Made by a program: the position numbers and the translations under genes. From the NCBI RefSeq assembly GCF_003966895.1, contig NZ_AP018449.1:3365501-3429500 (forward strand): DNA of 64,000 bases, read 5' to 3'. Positions 27,048 to 35,327 of the stretch are shown here, piece by piece (position 1 is the stretch's first letter; each line of letters begins with the position of its first letter). The DNA is from Methylomusa anaerophila. Lineage in GTDB: Bacteria > Bacillota > Negativicutes > Sporomusales > Sporomusaceae. Under the pieces are notes generated by a model. That model was not told where the DNA came from. It did no database searches and was given only the letters and a program-made list of their open reading frames with translations.

Positions 27048-27086
27048 TTTTCCCGCTTTTACAGAGAGAAAAAACAGCATTCGAAA

Positions 27087-27130
27087 GCAACCGGCAAATG
27101 CTGCTGTCATAGGCTTGCCGGTTGCCTTTT
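27087..27130 (+). terminator. Rho-independent terminator
   Basis: A perfect 11-bp stem GCAACCGGCAA (27087-27097) / TTGCCGGTTGC (27115-27125) followed by CTTTTC. It stands between the split VirB4 part and the inserted cassette. Confidence 0.8.
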
Positions 27131-27140
27131 CATATATGAA

Positions 27141-27803
27141 TTATTCTATAGACATGGCATCCATAATCAACTGAAATATTTGTCTGCTTGTTTCACTGTC
27201 ACGATAAGTCAAACTGTATAAAAGATCGTTGGTGAGTCCCTGCATGAACCCTGCAACCACAGGCACAATAAAAAACCGTTCCTTAAGCGCGAGATTTAAT
27301 TGTTCCATCAAGTTTTCATCAACAAGGAAAATGATTTTTTTATATAGCTCGCACAGCTTTACATCATCCAGGATATTCAGCATTGCCTCCTGTTCCCGAA
27401 CATAAGACTGAGTGGCATATTCCATAAACGCATCGGCCAATAAAACGCTGTGCAGGCTCATAATTGTTGTTCTTTCCTGATAGGTGTCCTGCTGCAAATC
27501 AAAGGACTGTTTTACAGTTTGATAAAAAGGATGTTCTTCCAGTGCCCCGCTACCATCCATCACGGCATAGCAGAGATTTTGAAGTTCAGAACCTGCTTCA
27601 AAGCCTTTTTCAGCGGCTTCGTAGAGCAAGGTGTTGTTGGCGGCTTCCAGCACGTAGGATAGATAGCTGTCAAGCAGATAGCCCTGTTTGCTGAGCTTTT
27701 CACGGATTTCTTTTGCAAGTTTAAAGAGATTTTGAACAGAGTTTTTTGTACGCTCTGGTTCAAAGGTGCCAATAAAGTTGCTCCTGTTTTCAAAGATGTT
27801 CAT
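27141..27803 (-). CDS. Unrecognised helical protein on the minus strand of the inserted cassette
   Basis: The likely start is ATG at 27803 (reading MNIFENRSNF), with AAAGG upstream; the frame stays open to 27950 but the extra 49 residues look non-coding. The 220-residue product is almost entirely helical and soluble (AANNTLLYEAAEKGFEAGSE, RTTIMSLHSVLLADAFMEYA). I do not recognise it. It is transcribed against the transfer operon, as expected of an independently inserted accessory gene, and its upstream region backs onto that of the AbiE pair. Confidence 0.6.
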   Translation of the reverse strand: MNIFENRSNFIGTFEPERTKNSVQNLFKLAKEIREKLSKQGYLLDSYLSYVLEAANNTLLYEAAEKGFEAGSELQNLCYAVMDGSGALEEHPFYQTVKQSFDLQQDTYQERTTIMSLHSVLLADAFMEYATQSYVREQEAMLNILDDVKLCELYKKIIFLVDENLMEQLNLALKERFFIVPVVAGFMQGLTNDLLYSLTYRDSETSRQIFQLIMDAMSIE

Positions 27804-28167
27804 ATGATCCCGACCTTTCTTTGTTAGTCGGAAATTTTCGGGTACGTAAAAACGCATGCAAAGGCGGGGGCATGTTTGCCCGTTCCCCTTGCACGCGTGA
27901 AAGTTTATCCTTGTGCAGCCATAAAAAACGAGGTAAAATAACCTTGTCATGGTGCCGTTAAACGGTTGTGCAGGGTGCTTGTCTCACCTTGTGCAGGGCG
28001 GATATGCTCGTAACATATCTGCCTGCCATGACGTTTTTATTTTCCGAGAAATTCCCGTTGGTGTCTATATGAGCTCTGACAGAGAGAAAAGTCAAGAGAT
28101 AAACGCTATTATCCAATGGCAATGTTGAAATTATTTTAGATTTATTATTTATAAAAGGCACAGTAAA
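27804..28167. other. Intergenic region between the minus-strand gene and the AbiE promoter
   Basis: About 360 bp with no convincing gene on either strand. A minus-strand frame over 27958-28224 lacks a good start and site and looks spurious. The region must contain the promoter of the minus-strand gene, but I could not place it with confidence. Confidence 0.4.
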
Positions 28168-28196
28168 TTGACTTTCGGTGCATATAGTGATATTAT
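28168..28196 (+). promoter_or_regulatory. Promoter of the AbiE operon
   Basis: -35 TTGACT (28168-28173) and -10 TATTAT (28191-28196) are separated by exactly 17 bp. The antitoxin start codon lies 59 bp downstream. Confidence 0.8.
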
Positions 28197-28239
28197 GATG
28201 GCAAGAATATGAGATAAAGTTCATGGTTATAATATCACT
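28186..28239 (+). promoter_or_regulatory. Inverted-repeat operator overlapping the AbiE promoter
   Basis: AGTGATATTAT (28186-28196) and ATAATATCACT (28229-28239) form a perfect 11-bp inverted repeat with a 32-bp gap. The left arm covers the -10 box and the right arm ends 5 bp before the ribosome binding site. AbiEi antitoxins are known to repress their own operon by binding inverted repeats in the promoter, which this layout fits. Confidence 0.7.
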
Positions 28240-28254
28240 TTAGGAGGTGAAAAT

Positions 28255-28923
28255 ATGGAACAGATTGGATATGGAGAACACATTGCCCACACTGTCAAAA
28301 ATGTGCCTTATGAAGCAGCAATCCAAACCGAGGACATTGCGGAGCAGTTGGCCGAGAAGTTCGCACTTCCATACGATCAGGCCAAAACCTTAACCAACGT
28401 CAAGCTAAAACGGATGGCGGACAAGGGCGAAATTGAGCGACTGCAAAAAGGTGTCTACTGCCATGTAAAACAAACCGTTTTTGGGAAGGTCACACCCAGC
28501 ATCGACCAGGTGCTGTTAAAAACACTAATAATACAAAATGGCGTAAAAATAGGTTATGAATCCGGGGCTTCCCTGTTCAACAAGCTGGGGCTGACAACCT
28601 TGATTTCACGTGACATAGAAATCATTACAAACCGTTATGGAGCTAAGCTGCCGGAAGGCTGCCATATCAAAGTGCGAAAGCCGCCTGCGGTTGTGACGGA
28701 CGAGAATTGGAAATACCTTCAGTTCATCGATATGTTTGACGAACTGCCAGATGCGCATACGGATGCGGAAAACCCGGAACAGTTGCTGTTGCAGTATGCA
28801 AAAAGGCAGCAATTAGACAGCCTTACACTGATCTTCACAGCGCGCAGATACTACTCACAGAAAATAGTGCTGCCGCTCATTGATTTACTCATGGAGGTGA
28901 AAAATGAAGCTACATCAAGATAG
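28255..28923 (+). CDS. AbiEi-type antitoxin (type IV TA, DUF6088-like)
   Basis: AGGAGG precedes ATG 28255. The 222-residue protein has an N-terminal winged-helix region (TEDIAEQLAEKFALPYDQAK, then RMADKGEIERLQKGVYCHV), as in AbiEi antitoxins, and a C-terminal domain. It directly precedes an AbiEii nucleotidyltransferase toxin gene and overlaps it by 20 bases. In the AbiE system the antitoxin represses the operon and counters the toxin without binding it. The pair can act in phage abortive infection and in stabilising mobile DNA. Confidence 0.82.
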   Translation: MEQIGYGEHIAHTVKNVPYEAAIQTEDIAEQLAEKFALPYDQAKTLTNVKLKRMADKGEIERLQKGVYCHVKQTVFGKVTPSIDQVLLKTLIIQNGVKIGYESGASLFNKLGLTTLISRDIEIITNRYGAKLPEGCHIKVRKPPAVVTDENWKYLQFIDMFDELPDAHTDAENPEQLLLQYAKRQQLDSLTLIFTARRYYSQKIVLPLIDLLMEVKNEATSR

Positions 28924-29911
28924 AGAAGCGTTTGGAGATTTGCTTTCCGATGTCAGCCGGAGAACCGGCATTCGAAGCGACATCATAGAGAAGGATTATT
29001 ACCTTACTCTGCTACTATGGGAGTTGGCGGAAAAGCAGGGTACGCTTCCGGCATACTTTAAGGGTGGTACCGCTTTGTATAAAGCAATAGGCCGTATAAA
29101 GCGCTTTTCCGAAGATATTGATCTCACAGTTGAGATACATGACTGTTCAAAAAGCCAAGGGAAAAAGCGTCTGGAAACAGCGGCGAATGGCTACACCACG
29201 CTTTTGAGAACAGCAGATAAAACAAGGGAAAGCAATCAAAGGGGCAGCATCACCAGTGTATTTGAATATGATCCTGTTACCACCATTGATGCTTATGATG
29301 CGCTTCAACGGTTTGGATATGTAAAAGTTGAGGCGACATCATTCACCATCAGTGAGCCAGTTGAAACCCTTGAGATCTCGCCTCTGCTCTATTCGGAAGC
29401 TACCCAATTACAACGTCAAGTCCTGGAAAGCAGTTATGAGGTCAGACCGTTTGTGATCGGGACCATTAAGATGGAACGGATTTTTGCAGATAAAATACTG
29501 GCTGCAGAGTTTTACTACCAGCGTCGTATGCTGTTTGACACCGCAAAGCATCTTTATGATCTGGCCACGATGATGGAGCAGGACAGAATACAGACTCTAC
29601 TTTCTGCACCGGAGGACTTGATAAAAATGCTTGCCTACAAGCGCAGAGAAGAAAAAGAAAGAATTGGAAGTGATCTTGCGGAAAAACCGTTTTCCGAATT
29701 TCAGCTGTTTCGGGCAATTGATGTTGATGCAGAACTTTCTGCAGCCTTTTCAAAGATGCAGGAGATTTATGTATTTTCGCAGAGGGATATCCTTTCGCTC
29801 ACACAATTGTCTGTGTCCATGAGCGCACTGAATCAATCCTTGCTTAAACTGGATGAAGGTCTTCAAATGACACAGACCATCAGTGAAGGTCCGCAACAGC
29901 AAATGTTCTGA
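28904..29911 (+). CDS. AbiEii/AbiGii-type nucleotidyltransferase toxin
   Basis: GGAGGTG precedes ATG 28904. The 335-residue protein carries FKGGTALYKAIGRIKRFSED followed by IDL near residues 52-74, the GG-T and D-x-D signature of AbiEii nucleotidyltransferases (metal-binding Asp 71 and Asp 73). The helical C-terminal region is of typical length. The family uses nucleotides to modify an RNA target, tRNA in characterised members, and stops growth. It is the second gene of a two-gene operon inserted between parts of the conjugation block. Confidence 0.85.
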   Translation: MKLHQDREAFGDLLSDVSRRTGIRSDIIEKDYYLTLLLWELAEKQGTLPAYFKGGTALYKAIGRIKRFSEDIDLTVEIHDCSKSQGKKRLETAANGYTTLLRTADKTRESNQRGSITSVFEYDPVTTIDAYDALQRFGYVKVEATSFTISEPVETLEISPLLYSEATQLQRQVLESSYEVRPFVIGTIKMERIFADKILAAEFYYQRRMLFDTAKHLYDLATMMEQDRIQTLLSAPEDLIKMLAYKRREEKERIGSDLAEKPFSEFQLFRAIDVDAELSAAFSKMQEIYVFSQRDILSLTQLSVSMSALNQSLLKLDEGLQMTQTISEGPQQQMF

Positions 29912-29948
29912 AGCTGAGAACCTCTTAGAAACAATTGGATAAAATCAT

Positions 29949-29977
29949 GCCCCCGTATAATTACGCGGGCTTTTTTA
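29949..29977 (+). terminator. Rho-independent terminator of the AbiE operon
   Basis: GCCCCCGT / ACGCGGGC (one mismatch) with an ATAATT loop is followed by TTTTTTATTT. A second hairpin, CTGTCAC-AAAA-GTGGCGG plus TTTTTTT, follows at about 30018-30046 in front of virB4. Confidence 0.8.
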
Positions 29978-30077
29978 TTTTCAGAAAAGCTATAATAGGA
30001 AATCGCCTAATCTCAGGCTGTCACAAAAGTGGCGGTCTTTTTTTATTTCAATCAAGACCAGAAAGGATGGTAAGCCA

Positions 30078-31907
30078 ATGTCAAGAAGAATCAAACCACA
30101 GAGTATCCCGCAGGAGGATATCCGAATTCAAGAATTCCTCGACATGATCGCGCCCTCAGTAGTCAAATTCAACACAGATCATTTTATCTGCGGTAACACA
30201 TATCGATGCGTATGGGCTTTGCGCGAATATCCAACAGAAACGAGTGAGCAGGCCATCCTGCGGCACCTTGGGGAAAAGGACGGCGTAACCTTGCACATTT
30301 ACACCCGGCATGTGTCCCCCGTGGAGGAAAAGAAGATCATTAGCAATGCTGCCAATAAAAACCGGATGCAAAGAAGCAGCACCCAGGATCTCCAGCAGAC
30401 AGTCACGGCCGAAAGCAATCTGCAGGATGTTGCCAATATCGTAGCGCAGATGCACCGGAGCAAAGAGCCGCTCCTGCACACAGCAGTATATATCGAGCTG
30501 TTCTCCCATGACCTCGACCAACTCAAACTCCTGCAAACAGAGGTGCTGACCGAGCTCGTCAGGAGCAAGCTCAATGTGGACAGACTCCTGCTCCGTCAAC
30601 AGCAGGGATTTCTATCGGTCATGCCTTCTGGCTGGAACGTGTTCGGGGATCAGTTTGAACGGGTGCTGCCTGCCAGCTCTGTTGCAAACCTTTATCCTTT
30701 CAACTACAGCGGGAAAACCGATCCCAATGGTTTCTGCATCGGGCGAGATAAGTTCGGCAGCAACATACTCGTGGATTTCAACCGCCGCGCTGATGACAAG
30801 ACCAACGCCAATATCCTCATCCTCGGAAACAGCGGCCAGGGTAAGAGCTATCTGTTAAAACTCATCCTGACCAACTTGCGGGAAACAGGTATGCATATCC
30901 TGGCTCTTGATCCTGAGATGGAGTACGAGGAACTGACCTTAAACCTTGGCGGATGTTTCATTGACCTGATGAGCGGTGAATTTATCATCAATGTTCTGGA
31001 GCCGAAGTCATGGGATGAAAGTGGCGATCCCAGGGATACGGAAGCACCCCAGGCGTTCCGTCAGACCAGCAAGCTCAGCCAGCACATCAGCTTCCTGAAA
31101 GATTTCTTCCGTGCCTATAAAGATTTTAATGATCGCCAGATCGATACCATCGAAATCATGCTGGGTAAGCTCTACGATAAATGGGGTATCACGGATCACA
31201 GCAACTTTGACCGTTTAAAGCCCACGGACTATCCGATTCTGTCTGACCTGTATGACCTGATCGAGCAAGAATACAAGACCTTCGATGAGGGTAAGCGTCA
31301 GCTCTATACCGCCGATATCCTGCGGGAAATCTGCCTTGGACTCCACTCCCTGTGCAAGGGTGCGGAGTCTAAATTTTTTAACGGGCACACCAATATCATC
31401 AGCAATGAATTTGTGACATTCGGCGTCAAAGGGCTCTTGCAGGCCAGCAAAAACCTGCGCAATGCCCTGCTGTTCAACGTTTTGTCGTACATGTCAAATG
31501 AACTGCTCACCACCGGGAACACCGCAGCCAGCATTGACGAGTTGTATCTGTTCCTGACCAATCTGACAGCCATTGAGTATATCCGAAATTTTATGAAGCG
31601 CGTCCGCAAAAAGGAAAGCGCGGTCATCCTCGCGTCGCAGAATCTGGAGGATTTCAACGTGGAACATATCAAGGAACTGACGAAGCCCCTGTTCTCCATT
31701 CCGACTCATCAATTCCTGTTCAACGCCGGTTCCATCGACGCCCGCTTCTACATGGATACGCTCCAGTTGGAGAAGTCAGAGTACGACCTGATCAAATACC
31801 CGCAGCGTGGCGTGTGTTTGTACAAATGTGGTAATGAGAGGTACAACCTAATGGTCCAGGCGCCGGAGTATAAATCGGAGCTATTCGGAAAGGCAGGTGG
31901 ACGATAA
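30078..31907 (+). CDS. virB4: VirB4-type conjugation ATPase
   Basis: The 609-residue protein has Walker A GNSGQGKSYLLK (residues about 250-261), Walker B with LYLFLTNL, and the conserved IKELTKPLF and RGVCLYKCG blocks of VirB4/TrsE/TraE ATPases. It energises assembly of the T4SS channel. It is shorter than full VirB4 proteins of Gram-positive elements, consistent with part of the N-terminal domain lying in the protein at 26457. The preceding 170 bp hold two terminators left by the inserted cassette, so expression may need its own promoter, which I could not identify. Confidence 0.9.
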   Translation: MSRRIKPQSIPQEDIRIQEFLDMIAPSVVKFNTDHFICGNTYRCVWALREYPTETSEQAILRHLGEKDGVTLHIYTRHVSPVEEKKIISNAANKNRMQRSSTQDLQQTVTAESNLQDVANIVAQMHRSKEPLLHTAVYIELFSHDLDQLKLLQTEVLTELVRSKLNVDRLLLRQQQGFLSVMPSGWNVFGDQFERVLPASSVANLYPFNYSGKTDPNGFCIGRDKFGSNILVDFNRRADDKTNANILILGNSGQGKSYLLKLILTNLRETGMHILALDPEMEYEELTLNLGGCFIDLMSGEFIINVLEPKSWDESGDPRDTEAPQAFRQTSKLSQHISFLKDFFRAYKDFNDRQIDTIEIMLGKLYDKWGITDHSNFDRLKPTDYPILSDLYDLIEQEYKTFDEGKRQLYTADILREICLGLHSLCKGAESKFFNGHTNIISNEFVTFGVKGLLQASKNLRNALLFNVLSYMSNELLTTGNTAASIDELYLFLTNLTAIEYIRNFMKRVRKKESAVILASQNLEDFNVEHIKELTKPLFSIPTHQFLFNAGSIDARFYMDTLQLEKSEYDLIKYPQRGVCLYKCGNERYNLMVQAPEYKSELFGKAGGR

Positions 31908-31926
31908 TGAAAGGTCGTGATAAACC

Positions 31927-32979
31927 ATGGAGATGAAGGAGCAGCGCTTTGGTATTGAAATTGAAATGACCGGCATAACGAGGCAGGAGGCTGCCAATGT
32001 CGCTGCCTTATATTTTGGCACCGCAGCAAATTATGATGGGTATACATACAGAACCTATTCAGCGCTGGATCAACAAGGGCGAAAATGGAAATTCGTATAT
32101 GACAGCAGCATAACCGCCCAACAAAAGGTAGGAAGATCAGTTGTTGAAGCTGATGACGAATATAAAACTGAAATGGTAAGTCCCATTTGCAGGTATGGTG
32201 ATATTGAAACCATTCAAGAGCTTGTTCGTAAGCTGCGTAGCGCAGGTGCCATCGTTAACAACAAATGCGGCATTCACATACATGTAGATGCCTCCCCGCA
32301 CGATGCAAAGACCCTTCGGAACATTACTAATATCATGGCCTCCAAGGAGGATCTGATCTATAAAGCAATGCAAGTGGAAGTGGTAAGAGAACAGCGTTAT
32401 TGCAAGAAGGTTGAACAGAGTTTTCTGGATGAACTCAACCGGAAAAAGCCAAAAACTTTGGACGCGGTCAGCCGGATTTGGTACGAGGGTGTGGATGGGC
32501 GAAATGAACACTATCACGACAGCCGTTACCATTGCCTCAATCTGCACAGCGTGTTTCAAAAGGGTACCATAGAATTTCGGCTCTTCAACAGTACCACCCA
32601 CGCCGGCAAGGTCAAGGCTTATATCCAACTATGCCTTGCCATCTCCGCGCAGGCCCTCAATCAAAAATGTGCCAGCCGGCAAAAGACCCGCAGTACCAAC
32701 GAAAAGTACACCTTTCGCACTTGGCTCCTGCGGTTGGGGCTGATCGGAGATGAATTCAAAACGGCGCGGCTCCACCTGCTGGAGCACCTGGACGGCTGCA
32801 TCGCCTGGAAAGACCCGGCGCAGGCCGAACAGCAAAAGCAAAGGTTAAAACAGAAAAAGGAAAAAGAACTGGCCGAGGCTGCACAGAGGGCATCGGGGCA
32901 GCCGGTGCCGACAATTGAAAGTGGACAGGAACGGACCGAGGCGGAAGAACAAAGCCTCGGTCTTTCCATGTCCATGTAA
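31927..32979 (+). CDS. Amidoligase (glutamine-synthetase-like fold) with LSMSM tail
   Basis: The 350-residue protein matches putative amidoligases: FGIEIEMTG (first acidic metal/ATP ligands), VVEADDEYKTEMVSP, CGIHIHVD, and FRLFNSTTHAGKV. These ATP-dependent enzymes, related to glutamine synthetase and gamma-glutamylcysteine ligase, are predicted to join amino acids or amines to proteins or peptides. The next gene encodes a gamma-glutamylcyclotransferase-type enzyme, a known neighbour of amidoligases, and then comes a peptidoglycan hydrolase. The end EEQSLGLSMSM follows a Lys/Glu/Gln-rich linker and fits the recurrent tail. Substrate unknown. Confidence 0.85.
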   Translation: MEMKEQRFGIEIEMTGITRQEAANVAALYFGTAANYDGYTYRTYSALDQQGRKWKFVYDSSITAQQKVGRSVVEADDEYKTEMVSPICRYGDIETIQELVRKLRSAGAIVNNKCGIHIHVDASPHDAKTLRNITNIMASKEDLIYKAMQVEVVREQRYCKKVEQSFLDELNRKKPKTLDAVSRIWYEGVDGRNEHYHDSRYHCLNLHSVFQKGTIEFRLFNSTTHAGKVKAYIQLCLAISAQALNQKCASRQKTRSTNEKYTFRTWLLRLGLIGDEFKTARLHLLEHLDGCIAWKDPAQAEQQKQRLKQKKEKELAEAAQRASGQPVPTIESGQERTEAEEQSLGLSMSM

Positions 32980-33003
32980 TGTTTAAAGGAGGAATGAACC
33001 AAT

Positions 33004-33507
33004 ATGAAACCAGAAACGCTGTACATTGCTTACGGCAGTAATCTGAACCTACCGCAGATGTCCGTCCGCTGCCCCACCGCCAAGGTGGTCGGTACCAGCG
33101 AAATTAAGGATTATGAGATGCTGTTCCGCGGCAGCCTAAGAAGCGCCGTAGCGACGGTGGAGCCGCTGAAGGGCTCCAGTGTTCCTGTGCTTTTGTGGAA
33201 GCTGAAGGAACGTGACCTGCAGGCCCTCGACCATTATGAGGGATACCCCTCCTTTTACCGCAAGGAAATCCTTCCGGTGGAACTTAAAGGCAAAACAACC
33301 TCCGCCATGGTTTATATCATGAATGACGGTCATCCCCTCGGGGCGCCGTCCGATTATTACCTTAACACGATCATGGAAGGCTATCGGTCGGCGGGTTTCG
33401 ACACAGATTTTCTGGAACAGGCTGTGGAGAAATCCATACGACTGGCGCAGGAGCAGCAGGAAGCAGAACCGGAACAAGGCACGCTGTTCGGACCGAAATG
33501 GTGGTGA
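33004..33507 (+). CDS. Gamma-glutamylcyclotransferase-like (GGCT/AIG2) protein
   Basis: AAAGGAGG precedes ATG 33004. The 167-residue protein has the N-terminal YIAYGSNLN loop and the central LDHYEGYPSFYRK with the likely catalytic Glu, both hallmarks of the GGCT fold. Enzymes of this group release gamma-glutamyl groups as 5-oxoproline or act on related isopeptide amines. Following an amidoligase, it may reverse or trim the linkages that enzyme makes. The C-terminus after a Glu/Gln-rich linker is EQGTLFGPKWW, different from the common tail but with a clamp-motif-like QGTLF. Confidence 0.85.
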   Translation: MKPETLYIAYGSNLNLPQMSVRCPTAKVVGTSEIKDYEMLFRGSLRSAVATVEPLKGSSVPVLLWKLKERDLQALDHYEGYPSFYRKEILPVELKGKTTSAMVYIMNDGHPLGAPSDYYLNTIMEGYRSAGFDTDFLEQAVEKSIRLAQEQQEAEPEQGTLFGPKWW

Positions 33508-33513
33508 TGACCT

Positions 33514-34671
33514 ATGGCAGCACCTGCAGCTATTACACTTGCGGTCAAGGCCGCCATCGCCGCAGCTACCGACAAGCGAACGTGGAAGGCGGTAGGCGTT
33601 CTGATCGCCGCCATTCTGACGCCCTTTATTCTCGTGATCGTCATGATACTCAGCCTACTCTCCGGCACATCACAGCATAACAACGCCGCCATTGACCTGT
33701 GTTTCAATGGCGGCGTTGCTGGTTCCTCTGTCCCTGCCGAATACACGGTCTACATTGAGGACATGAGCGGTTGCTTTTCTGTTCTGGATCAGGCGATAGC
33801 TGACACGGAGGCCGGGATGAACGGCGGCTCACTGGACAATGTCCGCATCAAATCCATTTTTTATTCTCTGTATTTCGGCGCGAAAAACCTCTCGCTGTCC
33901 GACGCCGAGGCCCGTGCCTTCGTGAACTGCTTTGTGACTTATGAAAAGGATTCCGAGAATCACACGGTTGCTGTCCCAGCCAGTCTGGACACGACATACG
34001 CAAATCTCGAAGCGTCAGGGATTCCGGTCACGAAGGAGTCAAAGGCTAACGCACTGCAGATCTACCAGAGGATTGTCTATGGCGGTGCCGGATCGTATAC
34101 CGGGGAGATTGAATACGGTGGCAAAGGCGGTACCGCATTAGACGGACTAACCCTGCTCCACCCGGTAAACAAAAACAACCTGGATCTGGTGACCTATGCC
34201 GAAAATGCCTTTAACTCCGGCTGGGGGTATGTATGGGGTACCTACGGCGATGTTCTGACAGACTCGCTGTTCGAATACAAGCTGAAGCAGTACCCGGATG
34301 GCGTGGGTGACTATGAAGATTTCATCCGCGAGAACTGGCTGGGCGGCAGGACAACCGACTGTGTCGGCCTCATCAAAGGATATGGCTGGTATAACCCGGA
34401 CACCAAGACAATTGAGTATGGAACCAACGGCATGCCGGATGTGGGCGCGGACGGCATGTACAATGCCGCTACCGTCAAAGGCTCCATGGATACCATGCCT
34501 GACACACCGGGCTTGGCCGTTTGGAAATCGGGGCACATCGGTGTATATATCGGCAATGGCGAAGTGATCGAAGCGATGGGAACAAAATACGGCGTCGTCA
34601 AAACAAAGCTCGAAGGCCGCGGTTGGAAAGCGTGGCTGGAGGTTCCGTATATCAGCTATGAAACAAAATAA
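33514..34671 (+). CDS. NlpC/P60 (C40) cell-wall hydrolase of the T4SS
   Basis: The 385-residue protein has an N-terminal membrane helix (about residues 28-50), a middle domain with alternating helices, and a C-terminal NlpC/P60 domain with catalytic Cys 283 in TTDCVGLIKGYGW and His 341 in GHIGVYIGNGEVIEAMG. Enzymes of this family cut peptide cross-links in peptidoglycan. In conjugation operons of Gram-positive bacteria such a protein (VirB1/CwlT-like) opens the wall for the channel. It lacks the N-terminal lysozyme-like domain of CwlT; the middle domain was not identified. Confidence 0.86.
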   Translation: MAAPAAITLAVKAAIAAATDKRTWKAVGVLIAAILTPFILVIVMILSLLSGTSQHNNAAIDLCFNGGVAGSSVPAEYTVYIEDMSGCFSVLDQAIADTEAGMNGGSLDNVRIKSIFYSLYFGAKNLSLSDAEARAFVNCFVTYEKDSENHTVAVPASLDTTYANLEASGIPVTKESKANALQIYQRIVYGGAGSYTGEIEYGGKGGTALDGLTLLHPVNKNNLDLVTYAENAFNSGWGYVWGTYGDVLTDSLFEYKLKQYPDGVGDYEDFIRENWLGGRTTDCVGLIKGYGWYNPDTKTIEYGTNGMPDVGADGMYNAATVKGSMDTMPDTPGLAVWKSGHIGVYIGNGEVIEAMGTKYGVVKTKLEGRGWKAWLEVPYISYETK

Positions 34672-34717
34672 CATCAACCCATGGCCTGTCGGATGGACAG
34701 GCGGAAAGGAGAAAACC

Positions 34718-35314
34718 ATGCTGCATTTGAAGGCGGTCTTTGAGAGAAAGACCAACGAATTTCCTGTGAGAGACTGTGTCATCGAAAACATCGTGGAGCT
34801 TCCGGCAACAGAATATGCCCGTTTTCGCTCCAACCTGATCCGGGATGCCGATTTCATCGCAGAGAATAAAAACAGGATGTATCAGGATGGAAACGGAATC
34901 CAACATTGCCTTCTGGTGCTTGGTGAAAACAGCACGGAAGGCGTTCTTGTTCAAAGCGAAGGTTACGACTATGCCAGGTATGCCAGCCTCCTGCCGGGAG
35001 CGAGAGACTTTGTAACCGCCCGGCTGAATGAGCTGGCTGATCAACTCGTCCGGGAGGGGACGCAAAATAGCAGAAGCGGCGTCTGGGCCGTTCACTTTGG
35101 AGAACTCAGAGACAAGTATCATGTTACCCTTGATCCTACCGGCAACATTACTTCCATGTTGTTGAATGTTTTAGAAGCAAGACGTGAAATGGCGGCGGTT
35201 GAACCCATGGAGTATGGCTTCGATATGGTCATGTTCTCAGCTTACTGTCCCAACATTCAGGAGGGCGCGACTGAGCAGGGGCCGGATGAATCCGGCATGA
35301 CAATGGAATTCTAA
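34718..35314 (+). CDS. Conserved ICE accessory protein with GMTMEF tail
   Basis: AAAGGAGAAAACC precedes ATG 34718; an open frame upstream to 34658 has no site. The 198-residue protein is soluble and contains IQHCLLVLGENSTEGVLVQS and GARDFVTARLNELADQLVRE. I do not recognise the family; no catalytic motif is evident. The C-terminus after an acidic Gly/Gln linker is DESGMTMEF, a clear copy of the recurrent tail. The following gene also ends with this tail (GMTMNM). Confidence 0.65.
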   Translation: MLHLKAVFERKTNEFPVRDCVIENIVELPATEYARFRSNLIRDADFIAENKNRMYQDGNGIQHCLLVLGENSTEGVLVQSEGYDYARYASLLPGARDFVTARLNELADQLVREGTQNSRSGVWAVHFGELRDKYHVTLDPTGNITSMLLNVLEARREMAAVEPMEYGFDMVMFSAYCPNIQEGATEQGPDESGMTMEF

Positions 35315-35327
35315 GGAGGAAATAATT

